The notes: generated from the sequence alone by a model not told the origin. DNA of 64,000 nucleotides from Adiantum capillus-veneris (GCA_014529385.2 CM043963.1:64784969-64848968); one strand, 5' to 3'. Positions 21,869 through 34,657 are shown, counted from the stretch's first letter. Made by a program: numbers and translations.

Positions 21869-23387
21869 TGTCATAAAATCTAATATCTAACCCAAATGGT
21901 TTTCTCATATTAAAATGATCACTTCATGTGGGAGAATTAAAGGGAACAAGGGTTAAGATATAGACATGTGCCTATAGATCTATCTCAACATGGGTCCAAT
22001 GGTAAAGGGAACCAAATGAGAGATGGTCTATCAAAGAGCAAGGCTACCAATGGAGCTTAGAAGACCTTAGGGTTAGCTTCATTAAAGACCTCCAAAGGTT
22101 AGTGTTTAAAGTCCTTTGACCTAAGTTAGGGTTGAGCTTGAGGTGGGAACCCGACCCAAGCTCGAGGTGTTTGTCCTGCTTGAGGCGCTTGCCATGATTT
22201 GAGGTGCTTGTCCTATTGGATGACTAAGGAGCTTGAGGTGCTCTGTTGTGCCTGCTTGAGATGCTTGTGGGAACACCCCCAAGCTAGAAGTTCTTTGTCA
22301 TTCTTGATCAATAAGGTGCTTGAGCACTAAAAGTCAAAGCAATCCCTACATAAGAGGGGACGAGGCCATATTGTAGGGACTAGTAAGAGAATACACACAC
22401 ACACACACACTCAAGGTAACCCCAAGCCTTAAGAGGCAGCAAGGACACATATCAAGCTCCTACCCATGTTACCTTCATGAGGTGATTGAATCCTATTGGC
22501 CAGGCTTAAAAGGGGTCCAATGATAAATTACTTGAATTAACTAACTGTTTTTGCATTTATCAAGTCCTCTCTCACAAAAGGGAAAGGGGGACACTTGTCC
22601 CAAAACTACCCCTATTGCTAGAAATGGCCCAAGCTTGTGGTTGGCTAGGCTTGGCATGAGCCAATGAGCTTCAAGCATGAGCTAGAAGAGGGGGGCTGAC
22701 CAAACCAAGAAGAGGCCTTGCTTGCAGGGTATACTCACCCACACACACTCAGACACACTCTCATTGTGTGCTATGCAAAGTGCAAGAGCTCCATCTCCTT
22801 CTCCAAGCTCCTTGCGAAGTTGAGAGCCTACACCAACACTCTTGGCTATGGAGTTCAAATCCAACCAAGAGCCATGCTTCAATGCTTAATCTTGCCATCT
22901 TCTCCATCTCCATTCTTTCTCCTATGAAATGTTGCTTCTTCCTCTTCCCTACCCTCATTCCCTGCTAACTCTCTCCACCTTCAAAGGTGTTGTTGAGATC
23001 TTGGGACTAAGGCTTGGGCTAGTTAAATATTTCTTCAAAGTTTATGTTATGCTTGTGATGCATGAATCTTTCCATCTTCATTGCATCTCCTAGGTCACAA
23101 GGAACACAAAGATTGTATTGTAACAAGTCTCTCGTCATGGGAGAAATCATAATACAAATGTATATCGGAGGGGGGACCGCGGCTCCACATAAATCCAGTC
23201 CCCAAAAATTGTCATGTTCTCTAAATTCTCTCTCTTGCAAAAGTATTGTTCATGCCAAGTTAACTAATTGCTATTTCTATGTTGCTATCTTCAATTATGT
23301 TCACCCGCTACGCTCACAAAGTGATTCCTCAAAAGTACTCTCATTAATTCCCGCTACTCTCAAGTTAAATAGATCAATTTCATTACA
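21869..23387 (+). repeat. 5' LTR of element A
   Basis: About 1.52 kb, matching the 3' LTR along its length. It contains a (CA)n run near 22390-22410 and ends CATTACA just before the primer site at 23389. Confidence 0.9.
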
Positions 23388-23388
23388 T

Positions 23389-23400
23389 TGGTATCATAGC
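23389..23400 (+). other. Primer-binding site of element A
   Basis: TGGTATCATAGC resembles the initiator tRNA-Met primer site used by many plant LTR elements. Confidence 0.7.
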
Positions 23401-23799
23401 ATTTGGTTTCTCTTTTCTTGCTTAAGAAGAGAGGTCCTTAAGTAGCCTATAAATGGTTGATGTTTTTAATCATATTAGGGTAAGTGGAACTGGGATCTAC
23501 TATCGGTTTTGTTGAGCCCACTATGTGGGATATGGTGCACACCTTGGGATCTTTGGACTTATTAATAATGGAGTCTTTTTATAATTTCGTACGGCTTTAT
23601 CATTATTGATCCATAAGAAGTCCAAAAGGAGCTAGCCAGCAACTCCGCTATGTTAGACTTACTCCACTACTCTCTATAATTAACCACTTAGAGCCGTGGG
23701 TGTAGATACTTAAGAGCCAATTTTCAAAGGCTACGAGGAGTGGCAACTAAGGTTTTGAATTGCCAAAGCATATACTAAGTACATACATAAATTTTGTTA

Positions 23800-26700
23800 A
23801 CATGGATGACAATAACCAAGAGAGTAGAATGAACATTGATAGCTTTGATTTTTCACATGAAGGTGCTAATGATGATGCTCCCGTATTTGTGAATTATCTC
23901 ATAACTAGGTTGCAGCAAGCTATGGGCAACCCTGCCTTGCAAGTTGAAGTTACTCAACAACTTCGCGCTTATGGGATTTTCCTTCCTCTCCAAGAGGAGA
24001 CAGAGCTTAGGAGGCCTCTTGAAGAGACTCCCAAAAAAAGACTCTCTCCTATACGAGAGGAGGAATCCAAAGAGCAATAAAGCAATGAAATTTTAAGTTC
24101 CTCTAAAGGTGTGGCTCCATGAAGACGGCAGTTTAAACGATCGCCTACTCCTCCCAAGAGGAAAAGATCAACACATAGTCCTTCTCCTCGTCATTCCGAA
24201 AAGGAAGAAAGAAAAAGGCTAGGGAGAGGTCACCCTCTTCTCCTTCTTCTTCACCTTCCTCCTCTTTCGATGAAAGCTATGGCTATTCTCCTAGAGAACA
24301 GGATGAGAGGACATCACAAATCATACCCTGCATGGCGAAGATCACAAAAGCTAAAGAAGTTCAAGGAGGGAGGAAAGAGTATCTCTTTTCTCACATATGA
24401 TGGCACCTTTGGTGCTACCAACAGTGTTAGCCTTCATCCAACAATTTGATGCAGCCTTTGGAGACGAGGGCTTTAGGGAGTCCTCCAAGCTACACCATGT
24501 AGCTATGCACTTTCAAAAATGACATCATCAATGGTGGGCTAGCCTTGGTGTCAAAGGTGAAGCCCCAAAGACATGGAAATCTCTACGAGTTTCCATCATG
24601 ATGCAATTCCTTGCAAGCGATGCAAAGGACAAAGTGCTTACCAAATGGTGCATCTTGAAGCTTCTCTCTCATGAGTTTATCCACAAGTATGTAGAAAAGT
24701 TTTGGGATTTACATATCAAGGCTATTTTCTTTCAAAAGATAGAGTTTGTTGAGCAAAGATAGCAATTTTGTGCGCGATTACCTGAAGAGATGGCCAAATA
24801 CATTAACTCTCAACAGCCTAGTTCTATTAGTGAAGTAATCCATGACACCATAGTTGCTTCATGGATCAATTTCCATCAAGGGGCTAGACGGAATGTCAAG
24901 CCCATGGAAAACAAAGACAAAAATGATACAAAGGGGAAAACCAATGCTCAAAATTCTTCCCAATGTACTTCCAACAACAACAACAATAATTGGTCCAAGG
25001 AGAAGGAGTTTACAAAGGCAAAAACAAACTCTCTCTTAAAGATCTTAAAGCCTTTTGCAAGGACCATAAGTGTTTCAAGTGTGGGGAGCAAGGACATGGC
25101 TATCGTTCTTGTCCCAAAAGGAATGCTCGCAGTGAGACTCCTACCATCGAATCTGCAAAAGAGAATGCTCATTGTTTTGCGAAGGATCATCACTTTCCTA
25201 TGCTTGGGGAAAGGTAAGAGACCATGATACGTTTATCTTGTTTACCCTGGCTCTACTCACAACTTCATATCAACGGAGTTGGCCACCAAGTTAGGCATTC
25301 AAGATTTTGAGATAGAAGATATGGTAATGGCTAACATAGCTTTAAAGGGACATCAAGCCTCCATTATTCCCTTGATTGGGAAGTTGAGGCTTCATGTCCA
25401 AATCTACGTCAACAAAGAAGACTTTTTCATCTCTCCTGTCCAACACGAGAATGCTATCCTAGGGCCGCCATGGTTTGATCGCATGGATGCCAATATGAAG
25501 TTCCCTAAAAGGAGAATCTATTTCACTTACAGGGGAAAGAATATGTATATAGATGCTAGTAACCATGGCTGCACCATTCCACTTGTAAATTCTCCTGCTT
25601 TTGATAAATCAATGAAGAGCTCAGTTTCTGCATACATGATTTTTGTCAAAGAGTCTCTAAAAGATCCTAATGTTTCATCAATTGTCAATGGTAGGAATCA
25701 AGAAGAGTTAGACTTGTCTAATTTTCTAAAAGGATTCCAAGATGTGTTCATCAATGATATCCCTATGGACTTACCTACAAAATGAGGGGATGATGACCAT
25801 CACATTGAGCTCCTTCTAGTAAGCTCACTGCTTAACAAGCCTCCTTATCGAGCCTCGCAAGCTCAATAAGAGGAGATCATGAGGCAACTACAAGAACTGG
25901 TAGACAAAGGGATGGTGAGGCCTAATTTCTCTCCCTTTTGTTCTCCAGCCCTTTTAGTGCAAAAGAAAGATGGTACATACCGTATGTGTGTGGAATATCG
26001 AGCACTAAACCATATCACTATCAAAAATAGATTTCTCGTGCCTCGGGTAGAAGATCCGTTTGATAAGCTACAAGTCTCTACCTACTTCATAGGATTGACC
26101 TTAAAAGTGGCTATCATCAAATAAGGATAGTGGATGAAGATATCCTAAAGACCATGTTTCAAACAATGTGTGGTCTTTATATGAATATCTAGTCATGCCT
26201 TTTGGCTTGACTAATGCACCAGCTACCTTTAATTGTCTAATGGGAAAAAATATATACCTTACCACAAATTCACTGGAGTGTTCTTTGATGATATTATCAT
26301 CTACTCCAAGTCTTTGGAGGAACATAAGAAACACCTCCAAGTGATTTTTCAAGCATTGAGAAGAAATACGCTTTTCTCAACCGAAAGCAAAGCAAATTTT
26401 TCCTTCAAGAGATTCAATATCTAGGTCATATTATCTCTCAAGATGGTATCCGTATGGATTCATCAAAGCTAGAGGTAATAAACACATGGCCTAATCCAAG
26501 CAATCTACATGAGCTAAGAAGCTTTATTAGTATGTGCGCATACTATCGATGCTTCATAGAAAAATTCTCTCAAGTAGCATGACCACTACATGAATTAACT
26601 AAGAAGAATGTTGAGTATGTATGGAGTGCTAAGGAGCAAAATGCTTTTGACAAGCTCAAAGATAATCTTACCTCTCAACCAGTCCTCATGCTTCCCAATC

Positions 26701-28560
26701 TCTCAAAACCATTTGAGGTCCAATGTGATGCTTGTGGTGATTGCCTTGGAATAGTTTTGCTTCAAGAAGGGCATGCCATAGCATATGAGAGCCAAAGGCT
26801 CAATACTAATAAGTCTTGGGCATTTATGAGAAAGAGATTTTAGTTGTTCTACATGGCCTAGACACATGGAAGCACTACTTATTGGGGACTCCATTCATTC
26901 TACAAACTGATCACCAAAGTCTCAAGTATTTCATGACACAAACCAAGCTCTCCGACAAAGAAATGAGGTGGGAAAATTTTCTTTTGCAATTTAATTTTCA
27001 TATTTCTCACATTGCTGATAATCACAATCAAGTGGCCGATGCACTTTCACGACGACCAAAAGTTAATGCGGTGTCTATAGCTACTCACAATGATCTATCT
27101 TCTATGATAGATGAGTATGCTACTGACCCTAAATTTAGAGACATAATGTCAATACTTTATTTGGGGAAAAAAGAAAAACCATTTACCTTGCAGTATGGTT
27201 ATCTTCTCCATAATAATAGCCTATGTGTTACCCATTCCCTTTGTGAGAAATCTATGTATGAATCCCATGCTTCTTCCTATGCGGAGCATAGAGGTATTCA
27301 ACCTACTCTCCGAGGAGTAGAGACGTATTTCTATTGGCCTACCATGAAAGTGGACATACAAGGGTATTTTTCAAAATTTGTAGTATGCCAAAAGACCAAA
27401 TATGATAGAGGGAAGCAACCTGGATTACTCTAGCCATTGCCTATCCCAAATTCACTATGGGAGAGTATATCCATGGATTTCATCTTTGGATTATCCAAGT
27501 CTATCCATGAGATTATGGGAGTATGGACAATAGTTGACAGGTTTTGCAAGCAAGCACACTTTATTCCTGTCAAAAAGACTATTAAGGCACACCAAATGGC
27601 AACTCTCTTCATATCTCAAATTTTCAAACACCATGGATTACCCACATCCATTGTGTCAGATAGAGATCCTAGAATTACCAGTAATTTTTGGAAAGGTCTC
27701 TTTGAAAATCTAGGAACAAGATTGAATTTCTCTTTAGCCTGTCACCCACAAACGGATGACCAAAGTGAGATAGCCAATCTTACAATACTTGATCTACTCA
27801 AGAATTATTTTACATAATAGATCAACACTCACAATGGGAAAAGTACTTACCTCTTGTAGAGTATGCCTACAATAATACTATACATACTTCTATGAAAAAG
27901 GAACCTTTTGAGATCATTGAGGGAAGGCCTAAAAGTCCCTTGATACTCAAGTACCTGAGAAGATCTTTGTTGCCGATGAGTATAGTTGTGACCTACAAGA
28001 ATCTTTTCAAAAGGTTAAGGAGGCTATATCCATCTCTCAACAAAGGCAAAAAGCTATTGTTGACAAGCATAGAAGGGCCTTAATGTTCAAAGAAAATGAT
28101 TGGGTCTTACTTAAGTTTCCTAAGGCTCAATTATTAAGAAAAACAACGGGCAAAAATCCTACGGGCCACCAAAAGTATTCTGCTAAGTTAGCAGAAAGAT
28201 ACTATGGTCCTTTCCCAATCTTGAAGCCCATCAATGAGACGGCTTATCAACTCAAGTTGCCTAACCATTGGCTCATACACAATGCCTTTCATGTTAGCCT
28301 ACTCAAGCCCTACAAAGGAGATCCTCCAAGTGAACCAATTATTGTAGACCCTCCCAAAGTCGAAGACCAAGAAGAGGTGCTACAACCCGAAGCTATCCTT
28401 CGGCATGAAGACAAGGTACTACGACATGGTAAGATTATCTGACGGTATCTTATTAAGTTCAAAAATTATCCTTTTGAAGATGCTAGATGGATGCAAGGAA
28501 TACATCTTAAGGATAGTATGAACGTTGTCAATGCTTACAATGCTACATTAGAGTAAGCAA
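23800..28560 (+). pseudogene. gag-pol region of element A
   Basis: In order on the plus strand there are: gag (about 23800-25220) with a CCHC zinc knuckle at 25071-25113 ('CFKCGEQGHGYRSC'); protease (about 25235-25790); reverse transcriptase (about 25880-26460); RNase H (about 26600-27060); integrase (about 27090-27830); and an integrase C-terminal or chromodomain-like end (about 28083-28560, with '[20 protein letters not shown]'). The domain order PR-RT-RH-IN places it in Ty3/gypsy. The region is a fossil with many breaks. Confidence 0.85.
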
Positions 28561-28922
28561 GTGTACAAATTTCTTTTAAACGACCCATGTTTTTGTCGTA
28601 TAAGACTAGTTCTCTTTTTTCAAAAAAATTGTGCACAAAATTAAATAGTATGCATGCTTAGAATCATGTTTATGATGACAACGTCTCTCAAACACCAAGT
28701 AGAATTTGTCACTCTACTTTGGGAGAATGAAATGGACTCAAGAGCAGACGTGCTTGTGGCAGATATGTCTCCCAAACACCAAATGGATTAGTCATCCATC
28801 TTGGAAAGATGTCGTAGCGTAAAAAGGGATCCTCTACCCACTAAGTAAGATTGACTAATGACTAAGGATTTATCTCTTCTACCTCATAGTCGAGGACGAC
28901 TATGATTTCAAGAGAGAGGTAA

Positions 28923-29447
28923 TATCATAAAATCTATTATCTAACCAACCCAAATGATTTTCTCATATTAAACAGATCACTTAATGTGGGAGAATAAACA
29001 GGAACAAGGGTAAAGATTAGACATGTGCTTATAGATCTATCTCAACAGGCATTAGGAGGGCCTTCTAAGAAATTCTATTTATCTCTCTAGAAAATGTTAT
29101 TAAAATGTACTTGCACTTGTTGTGTACGTCCAAGTGGACAACTGGACACTCTCAAAAGTGAACCTAACTTTTCAAAAAATCATTGAAAATAGTCACTTTT
29201 TCATTCAATGTGTGTGTCGTTTTCATGAAGTACATGACGCTCATTCAATATAGCTTTCGTCATCATTGAAATTAAAAAAATCATAAAATTATCGGGTGGT
29301 GTTAGAATTTAAAGTTTTTGACACCGCCAATGCATCCAAAATGACCAAAAAGTTAAAAAATGTCTATCTACTTGTCTCAATCTAACACCCAGAGAGGGAG
29401 AAATTGTCAAAATAGCCCTAAAAAGGAGATTTTGCCTCACGGCGCAT

Positions 29448-29479
<32 letters not shown>

Positions 29480-31437
29480 GGCATCCGGAAAATTCCAAAT
29501 GGCCCTCTGTGTGCTGTGAGGTAAAAAATTAAAAAGTTGGATCACGGCGCGCAAAGGCTCATCTAGAATTCTCCAGATGTTCCCTCCCACGGCATGATCC
29601 AAAATCCCCTTTTTAGGGTTTTTTTGGTGACTTTCCCTCTCTCCGGGTGTCAGATTGAGGCAAGAAGATAGGCATTTTTAAGGTTTTTGAATGTTTCGGA
29701 GGCATTGGCAGTGTCAAAAGCTTCAATTACCAACACCAATTGACAGTTTTATGATTTTTTTAAATCTCAATGATGATGAAAGTCATATTAAATGAGCGTC
29801 GTCTACCTCATGAAAAAGACATTCGCACTAAATGCAAAGGGGACCGTTTTCAAGAACCACTGACACCTTCTTTAAAGTTTTCTTAATATCAATCTATTTT
29901 TCTATGTAACATAGACTCTTCTTTCATTGGAGGAGCGCGTTTTCCTCTCTCTTCTAAAAAAACCTCCAAAAGACCTCCGAAATCTCCTAATGCTGCCAAT
30001 GGGACCCAAATGAGAGATGGTCTATCAAAGAGCAAGCCTACCAATGGAGCTTAGAATACCTTTAGGGGTTATCTTCATTAAAGACCTCCAAAGGTTAGTG
30101 TTTAAATTCCTTTGACCTAAGTTAGAGCTGAGCGCGACTTGGGAGCCCGAGGTGCTAATCTTGCTTGAGGTGTTTGTCATGCTTGAGGTACTTGTCGTGC
30201 TTGATTAAGGTGCTTGAGGTGCTTGTCCTACTTTGAGGTGCTTGTACTGCTGGCTGACTAAGGTGCTTGAGGTGCTTTGTCGTGCTTTCTTGAGATGCTT
30301 GTGGTAACATCCCGAAGCTAGAAGTGCTTTGTCATGCTTGATGAGTAAGGTGCTTGAGCACCAAAAGTCAAAGCGATCTCTACATAAGAGGGGGCGAGAC
30401 CATATTGTAGGGACTAGTGAGAGAATACACACACACACACACACACACACTCAAGGTAACCCCAAGACTTAAGAGATAGCAAGAACATGTGAAGCTCCTA
30501 CTCATGTTATGTTCATGAGGTGCTTGAATCTTATTGGCCATGCTTAGAAGGAGTCCAATGATAAATTGCTTGAACTAACTAAATTGTTTTTGCATTTATC
30601 AAGTCCTCTCTCTCAAAGGGGAAAGGGGGACACTTGTCCCAAAACTACCCCTGTTGCTAGAAATGGACCAAGCTTGTGGCTCGCTAGGCTTGGCATGAGC
30701 CTATGAGGGTTGACCATAGCAAGAAGAGGCCTTGCTTGCAGGGTATACTCACCCACACACACTCTCATTGTGTGCTATGCAAAGTGAAAGAGCTCCAACT
30801 CCTTCTCCAAGATCCTTGATAAGTTGAGAGCCTACACCAACAGTCTTGGCTATGGAGTGCAAATCCAACCAAGAGCCATGCTTCAATGCTTAAGCTTGCC
30901 ATCTTCTCCATCTTCATTACTATGTTATTATGTATGCTAGCAAGAAGAGTTATGATAAGTGAGGAACTAGTTCTTTCTCCTATGAAATGTTTCTTCTTCT
31001 TCTTCCCTACCCTCATTCTCTGCTAGCTCTCACCACCTTCGAAGATGTTTGAGGTTTTGGGAGTGAGGCTTGGGATCGTTAAAGCTTGGTTCAAAGTTTA
31101 TGTTATTCTTGTGATGAAGATTTCCATCTTCATTGCATCACCTAGGTCACAAGGAACACAAAGATTGTATTGTAACAAGTCTCTTTTCATGGGAGAAATC
31201 ATAATACACATGCCTATTAGAGGGGGGACCGGCTCCATATAAATCCGGTCCTCAACTGTTGTCATGTTCTCTAAATTCTCTCTCTTGCAAAAGTATTGCT
31301 CATGCTAAGTTAACTAATTGCTATGTTTATGTTGCTATCTTCAATTATGTACACCCCCTATGCTCACAAAGTAATTCCTCAAAAGTACTCTCATTAATTT
31401 CCACTACTCTCAAGTTAAATAGGCCAATTTCATTACA
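28923..31437 (+). repeat. 3' LTR of element A (with insertion)
   Basis: It matches the 5' LTR except for about 950 bp of foldback DNA at 29048-29997. It ends CATTACA, followed by the target duplication TTGGT. Confidence 0.9.
29048..29997. mobile_element. Foldback (long inverted-repeat) DNA element in the LTR
   Basis: The ends are inverse: GCATTAGGAG at 29050 and CTCCTAATGC at 29984. The arms run inward for about 400 bp as an imperfect palindrome. For example, the left arm 'cgtcatcattgaaattaaaa' pairs with 'ctcaatgatgatgaaagtca' on the right, and 'atctaacacccagagaggga' pairs with 'cctctctccgggtgtcagat'. The loop region carries a 31-base poly-G run (29448-29478). The element is absent from the 5' LTR, so it inserted after element A. 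There is no coding capacity and no clear target duplication. Confidence 0.75.
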
Positions 31438-31457
31438 TTGGTTGTGTTCCTTAATAG

Positions 31458-32780
31458 TTTTTCTACGAAAACATAAGGGGAAGCAACACGAGATAGAGGA
31501 GGAGCTTGACATGAGAGGTGTGTCCATAAAAAATATATTTTTCTTAACTCACAAAGGATTTCTAATCTTGCAATTGTTTTTTTATTGCACTATGGTATGA
31601 AAATGAACCCATGGTTTGGTGTTCTCATTGTTTATAATTGACAAGTGCTATTGGCACACAGAGCTTGCATCATTCGGTGAGATTTGTTTTCCCTAGAGAG
31701 CATTCTTTTCTACACACATCAAGATATCATATATGTTTAGCTATATCAGGTATTATATTACCATTGCACATGAGTTCATTCTGTTGTGCAATCACCTGTA
31801 TGGATGGCCCTACACGAGCATATGGTCAAAGTCCAGTCTACAGATGCTCGTGGATATAGAAGAGATGGTAGGCTCGTTCCATGGGCTGCTAATTTTGTGT
31901 TTCTTGACTTGCCTTTTGGAGGTGTCCTACATTCTACACCCCCACAACCTCCATGGGATACTTGCACTGAGGATCACGTGAGAGCCGCCATTCATTTTAT
32001 GCATAGTACATTGGCAGATTCTAGATGGCTTGTTGTTTTGGGATCTATTGAAGGTATCAATATCTTCTATACTAAGAAAACCTTATTGTTGTTTTATTTG
32101 CATCTATTTAAAATAAGATTTCTATATAGTAGGTGATACTCTTCATTGGATTGAGAAGATGAGTAGAGCATCTGACATGGTTATTCATCGTCGAGTTATT
32201 GTTATTCATCATTCATCTTACGGATTTGTGGATGTGGGTGGAGATCATCAAGAGGTTGATTTTGTTTTTTTAAGTGCCTAGTGTATGTAATGATTAATTA
32301 TAACATTCTAAGTGTTTGTCATGTTTCTTTGCAGTGTGATAGTTCAATGCTATTCTTCATTCATAGGCAAGGTGCACCACCTCCGGTTTACCTTGATGAG
32401 AGTATGTCATTATTTCGTGCAATGGGCATGACTTCTACAAATACCATCATGTGACACTACTTGCCAGAGTCCGCTTACAAAATCATGGATTCTGGGCTTG
32501 CATGGCGAGGATGCATGCAGTGTAGCTCTTACTTCATTGGTGGTCTTATTGAGTTTTTATGTAGACCAAAGGGCCTTTGTTTGGAGTTTACTTGTGGGAC
32601 TGCTCCTGTTCTCAAAGCATGTCTCTCTTCAAGGCGTGCTTGTGCAACATTGGATAGTGATGATGCTTTGATCTCAACATATGTGTCACCTCTTCTTCAT
32701 CCCCAATCTAGAGGGCAAGACAGATAGGAGGCCTCAACTTCTGCAGATGTGGTGGATGAGGAGAATAGACCTCTCGTTGG
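31458..32780 (+). pseudogene. Beta-class DNA amino-methyltransferase-like exons
   Basis: Four plus-strand blocks follow element A. The first (about 31458-31560) repeats the 'KGKQH...MRGVSIK' motif seen upstream of the element. The block ending near 32054 (donor gtatca) carries 'ANFVFLDLPFGGV', which resembles catalytic motif IV of amino-methyltransferases (usually [DNS]PP[YFW]). The next (about 32136-32260) holds 'DTLHWIEKMSRASDMVIHRR'. The last (from 32336 after 'tttgcag') carries 'LCLEFTCGTAPVLKACLSSR' and 'ATLDSDD', resembling the SAM-binding motif I (F-x-G-x-G) and the acidic residue after it. Motif IV before motif I is the beta-class order. A TGA near 32452, probably from a Trp codon, other stops, and Leu in place of the first Pro of motif IV mark it as a pseudogene. 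It would have methylated N4-C or N6-A; which one cannot be told. Confidence 0.5.
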
Positions 32781-32889
32781 GAACCCATTTGACCATTTGT
32801 GAGAATTCAATGATTTACTTAAAGCTTATGCTTCTTCTCAACTAGAGAAATGAGATGATACCACTATATTTTAAAATTTTCTTCTAACA

Positions 32890-33410
32890 ATACCACTCAC
32901 TCTACTACAGATAAATATTTGTTTGAGATTGTGTTTGGTCATTCTCTTCCTACTCGTACTTTACATCTTTCTAATGTTGTACCTAGTGTGGATGATTTCA
33001 TTGTACATTTTCATGACCTTTATGCAAGTGTTCATTCTACTATCAAACATTCACAAGAATTTTACACTAAGCATATTCATCACATTGCAAGGCACGTGAG
33101 TTTAATAAAGGTGATTATTTATGCTTTGAATTTTAGAAAAAAGGATTAAAAGTGTTGACACCAATGTTTTTGTAAATATTGCTCCCCATTTTTATCATCC
33201 TTTTAAGATTTTTATAGCCATTAATGATGACTTATTTTATTTAGAGTTACCATCACACGGGTATATTCACAATGTCTTACGCAGCAATATTTTACAACCT
33301 TTTTGAGGACCCCTACCTACACACAAGATTTTCAAGGATCCACCTTCACTTCTAAACCAAGAAGAACAACTCAATCCTGCACATAGTATTGATCATAAGA
33401 ACACCACAAC
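32890..33410 (+). mobile_element. Gypsy integrase C-terminal fragment
   Basis: The frame at 32919-33149 ('FEIVFGHSLPTRTLHLSNVV', 'DFIVHFHDLYASVHSTIKHS') and sequence to about 33330 ('HPFKIFIAINDDLFYLELPS') match the end of the integrase core and the following C-terminal segment of gypsy chromoviruses. No LTRs or other domains are attached. It is a fossil fragment. Confidence 0.6.
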
Positions 33411-33850
33411 ATGCACTAGCATGGTTTATAACCACTATCTCTTGACTTTCAATAGACACCTAGATAGGAATCCGGATGGATGCCTGCTTGATTCTCTATT
33501 AAGCAGCTGAGGATAATTGATATCCTTGGTGAGAGGGATGCTACAATGTTAGCCGCCCCTCTATTTTATGTGGTTGGCATTACAATTGGGATAACTAGGC
33601 ATGTAGTGGTTAATTACAGTGATCTATATTTTCCACTAATAAGTTAATTGATGTTGTGTAGATTGGAACTCTAGAAATTGAGGCAAAGGAATCAATAGTA
33701 TATCCAATAATGTTTCTCAGCCATTTATTTTAGCATAAGTGTTGCGATTATTTTTCTAAGCCTAAGTGGCTCAGTTGTACAAAGTTAGTGAAAATTTACC
33801 CTGTGAAGGTTCATGCAATAAGTGATAGAAACCACCCTAGAATTCAAGTG
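33411..33850. other. No gene seen
   Basis: AT-rich sequence without recognisable features. It may be further retroelement debris. Confidence 0.5.
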
Positions 33851-33852
33851 TA

Positions 33853-33957
33853 GAGAGGGGCCTCTAATTATTTGGCACCAGCTTAGTTTAATAAAATACT
33901 TAAAGAGGGGCCTCTATTTTGTTGGCACCAACTTAGTTTAATATTAAAATTAAATAC
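33853..33957 (+). repeat. Tandem duplication of about 52 bp
   Basis: 'gagaggggcctctaattatt' through 'tagtttaata' is repeated as 'gaggggcctctattttgttg' through 'tagtttaata', with a few differences. Confidence 0.8.
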
Positions 33958-33996
33958 CTAACTCCAAAAGAGGTTCCATGTGGTTTTGGGGGTATG

Positions 33997-34451
33997 AATT
34001 TAGGCCATTGATATGCAATATTCTCTATCTCTTTCTATTATGCGTTGTTGTGCTCTCTAATTGTTTTCTACCTATTTCTCTTTTACACGCTTCACATCTT
34101 CATGATGTTATTTTGTATTTGTGTGTACAAATTGGTTGTCTTTGTCTACCTATGCGTGCACTTGGAAAGGGAGAGAAGGTGAGAGGTGTGATGGGTGGGT
34201 GTGGGTGTGGGTGTATGTGCATTTGTGTGTGTGTGTGTGTGTGTGTGTGAAAATCTTGAGCATTACTTCAAGCCATTGATTTTCAATATTCTCTATCTCC
34301 TTCTCTTATGATATGTTGTGTTCTCTACTCTTGTCTACATCTTTCTCTCTTACTAGCTTTTACAAACTTGATGATGTTTGTTTGTATATATGTGTATAGA
34401 TTGTGTTGTATTTGTTTACCTGTGTGTGTACCTGGAAAGAGAGATAGTGAG

Positions 34452-34512
<61 letters not shown>

Positions 34513-34560
34513 TGAGAGAGAGACAGAGAGAGAGAGAGAGAATCTTGAATATTTTGACAC
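33997..34560 (+). repeat. Two tandem ~270 bp units, each ending in (TG)n
   Basis: Both units start near 'ccattgatwtgcaatattct' (33997 and 34278), continue with 'ctctctamttgttttctac'-like sequence and 'gagagaaggtgagaggtgtg', and end in a TG microsatellite (about 34218-34248 and 34453-34510). 'aaaatcttgagcatt' or 'gaatcttgaatatt' follows. The design matches the microsatellite-slot satellite at the left of the window, but the core sequence is unrelated. Confidence 0.75.
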
Positions 34561-34657
34561 CCTTTCTCTTGCACTTCTCAAAATTAAAATATGATTAAGC
34601 TTGTGGGAGAAACGAGTAGCTAAATGTTGCATAGAAATGAAATTCATCACTACTAGG

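Larger units (their letters stand above)
21869..31437 (+). mobile_element. Element A: Ty3/gypsy LTR retrotransposon, broken
   Basis: The element starts TGTCATAAAATC and ends CATTACA, and is flanked by a perfect 5-bp target duplication TTGGT (21864-21868 and 31438-31442). The 5' LTR is 21869-23387 and the 3' LTR is 28923-31437, the latter enlarged by a foldback insertion at 29048-29997. A Met-type primer site TGGTATCATAGC follows the 5' LTR, and a purine-rich tract (about 28911-28920) precedes the 3' LTR. The inner part holds gag with a CCHC knuckle, protease, RT, RNase H, integrase and a chromodomain-like end. The order is that of gypsy chromoviruses. Coding is broken in roughly ten or more places. 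LTR differences of the order of 7% in a sampled stretch make it the oldest of the three paired-LTR elements here. Confidence 0.9.
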
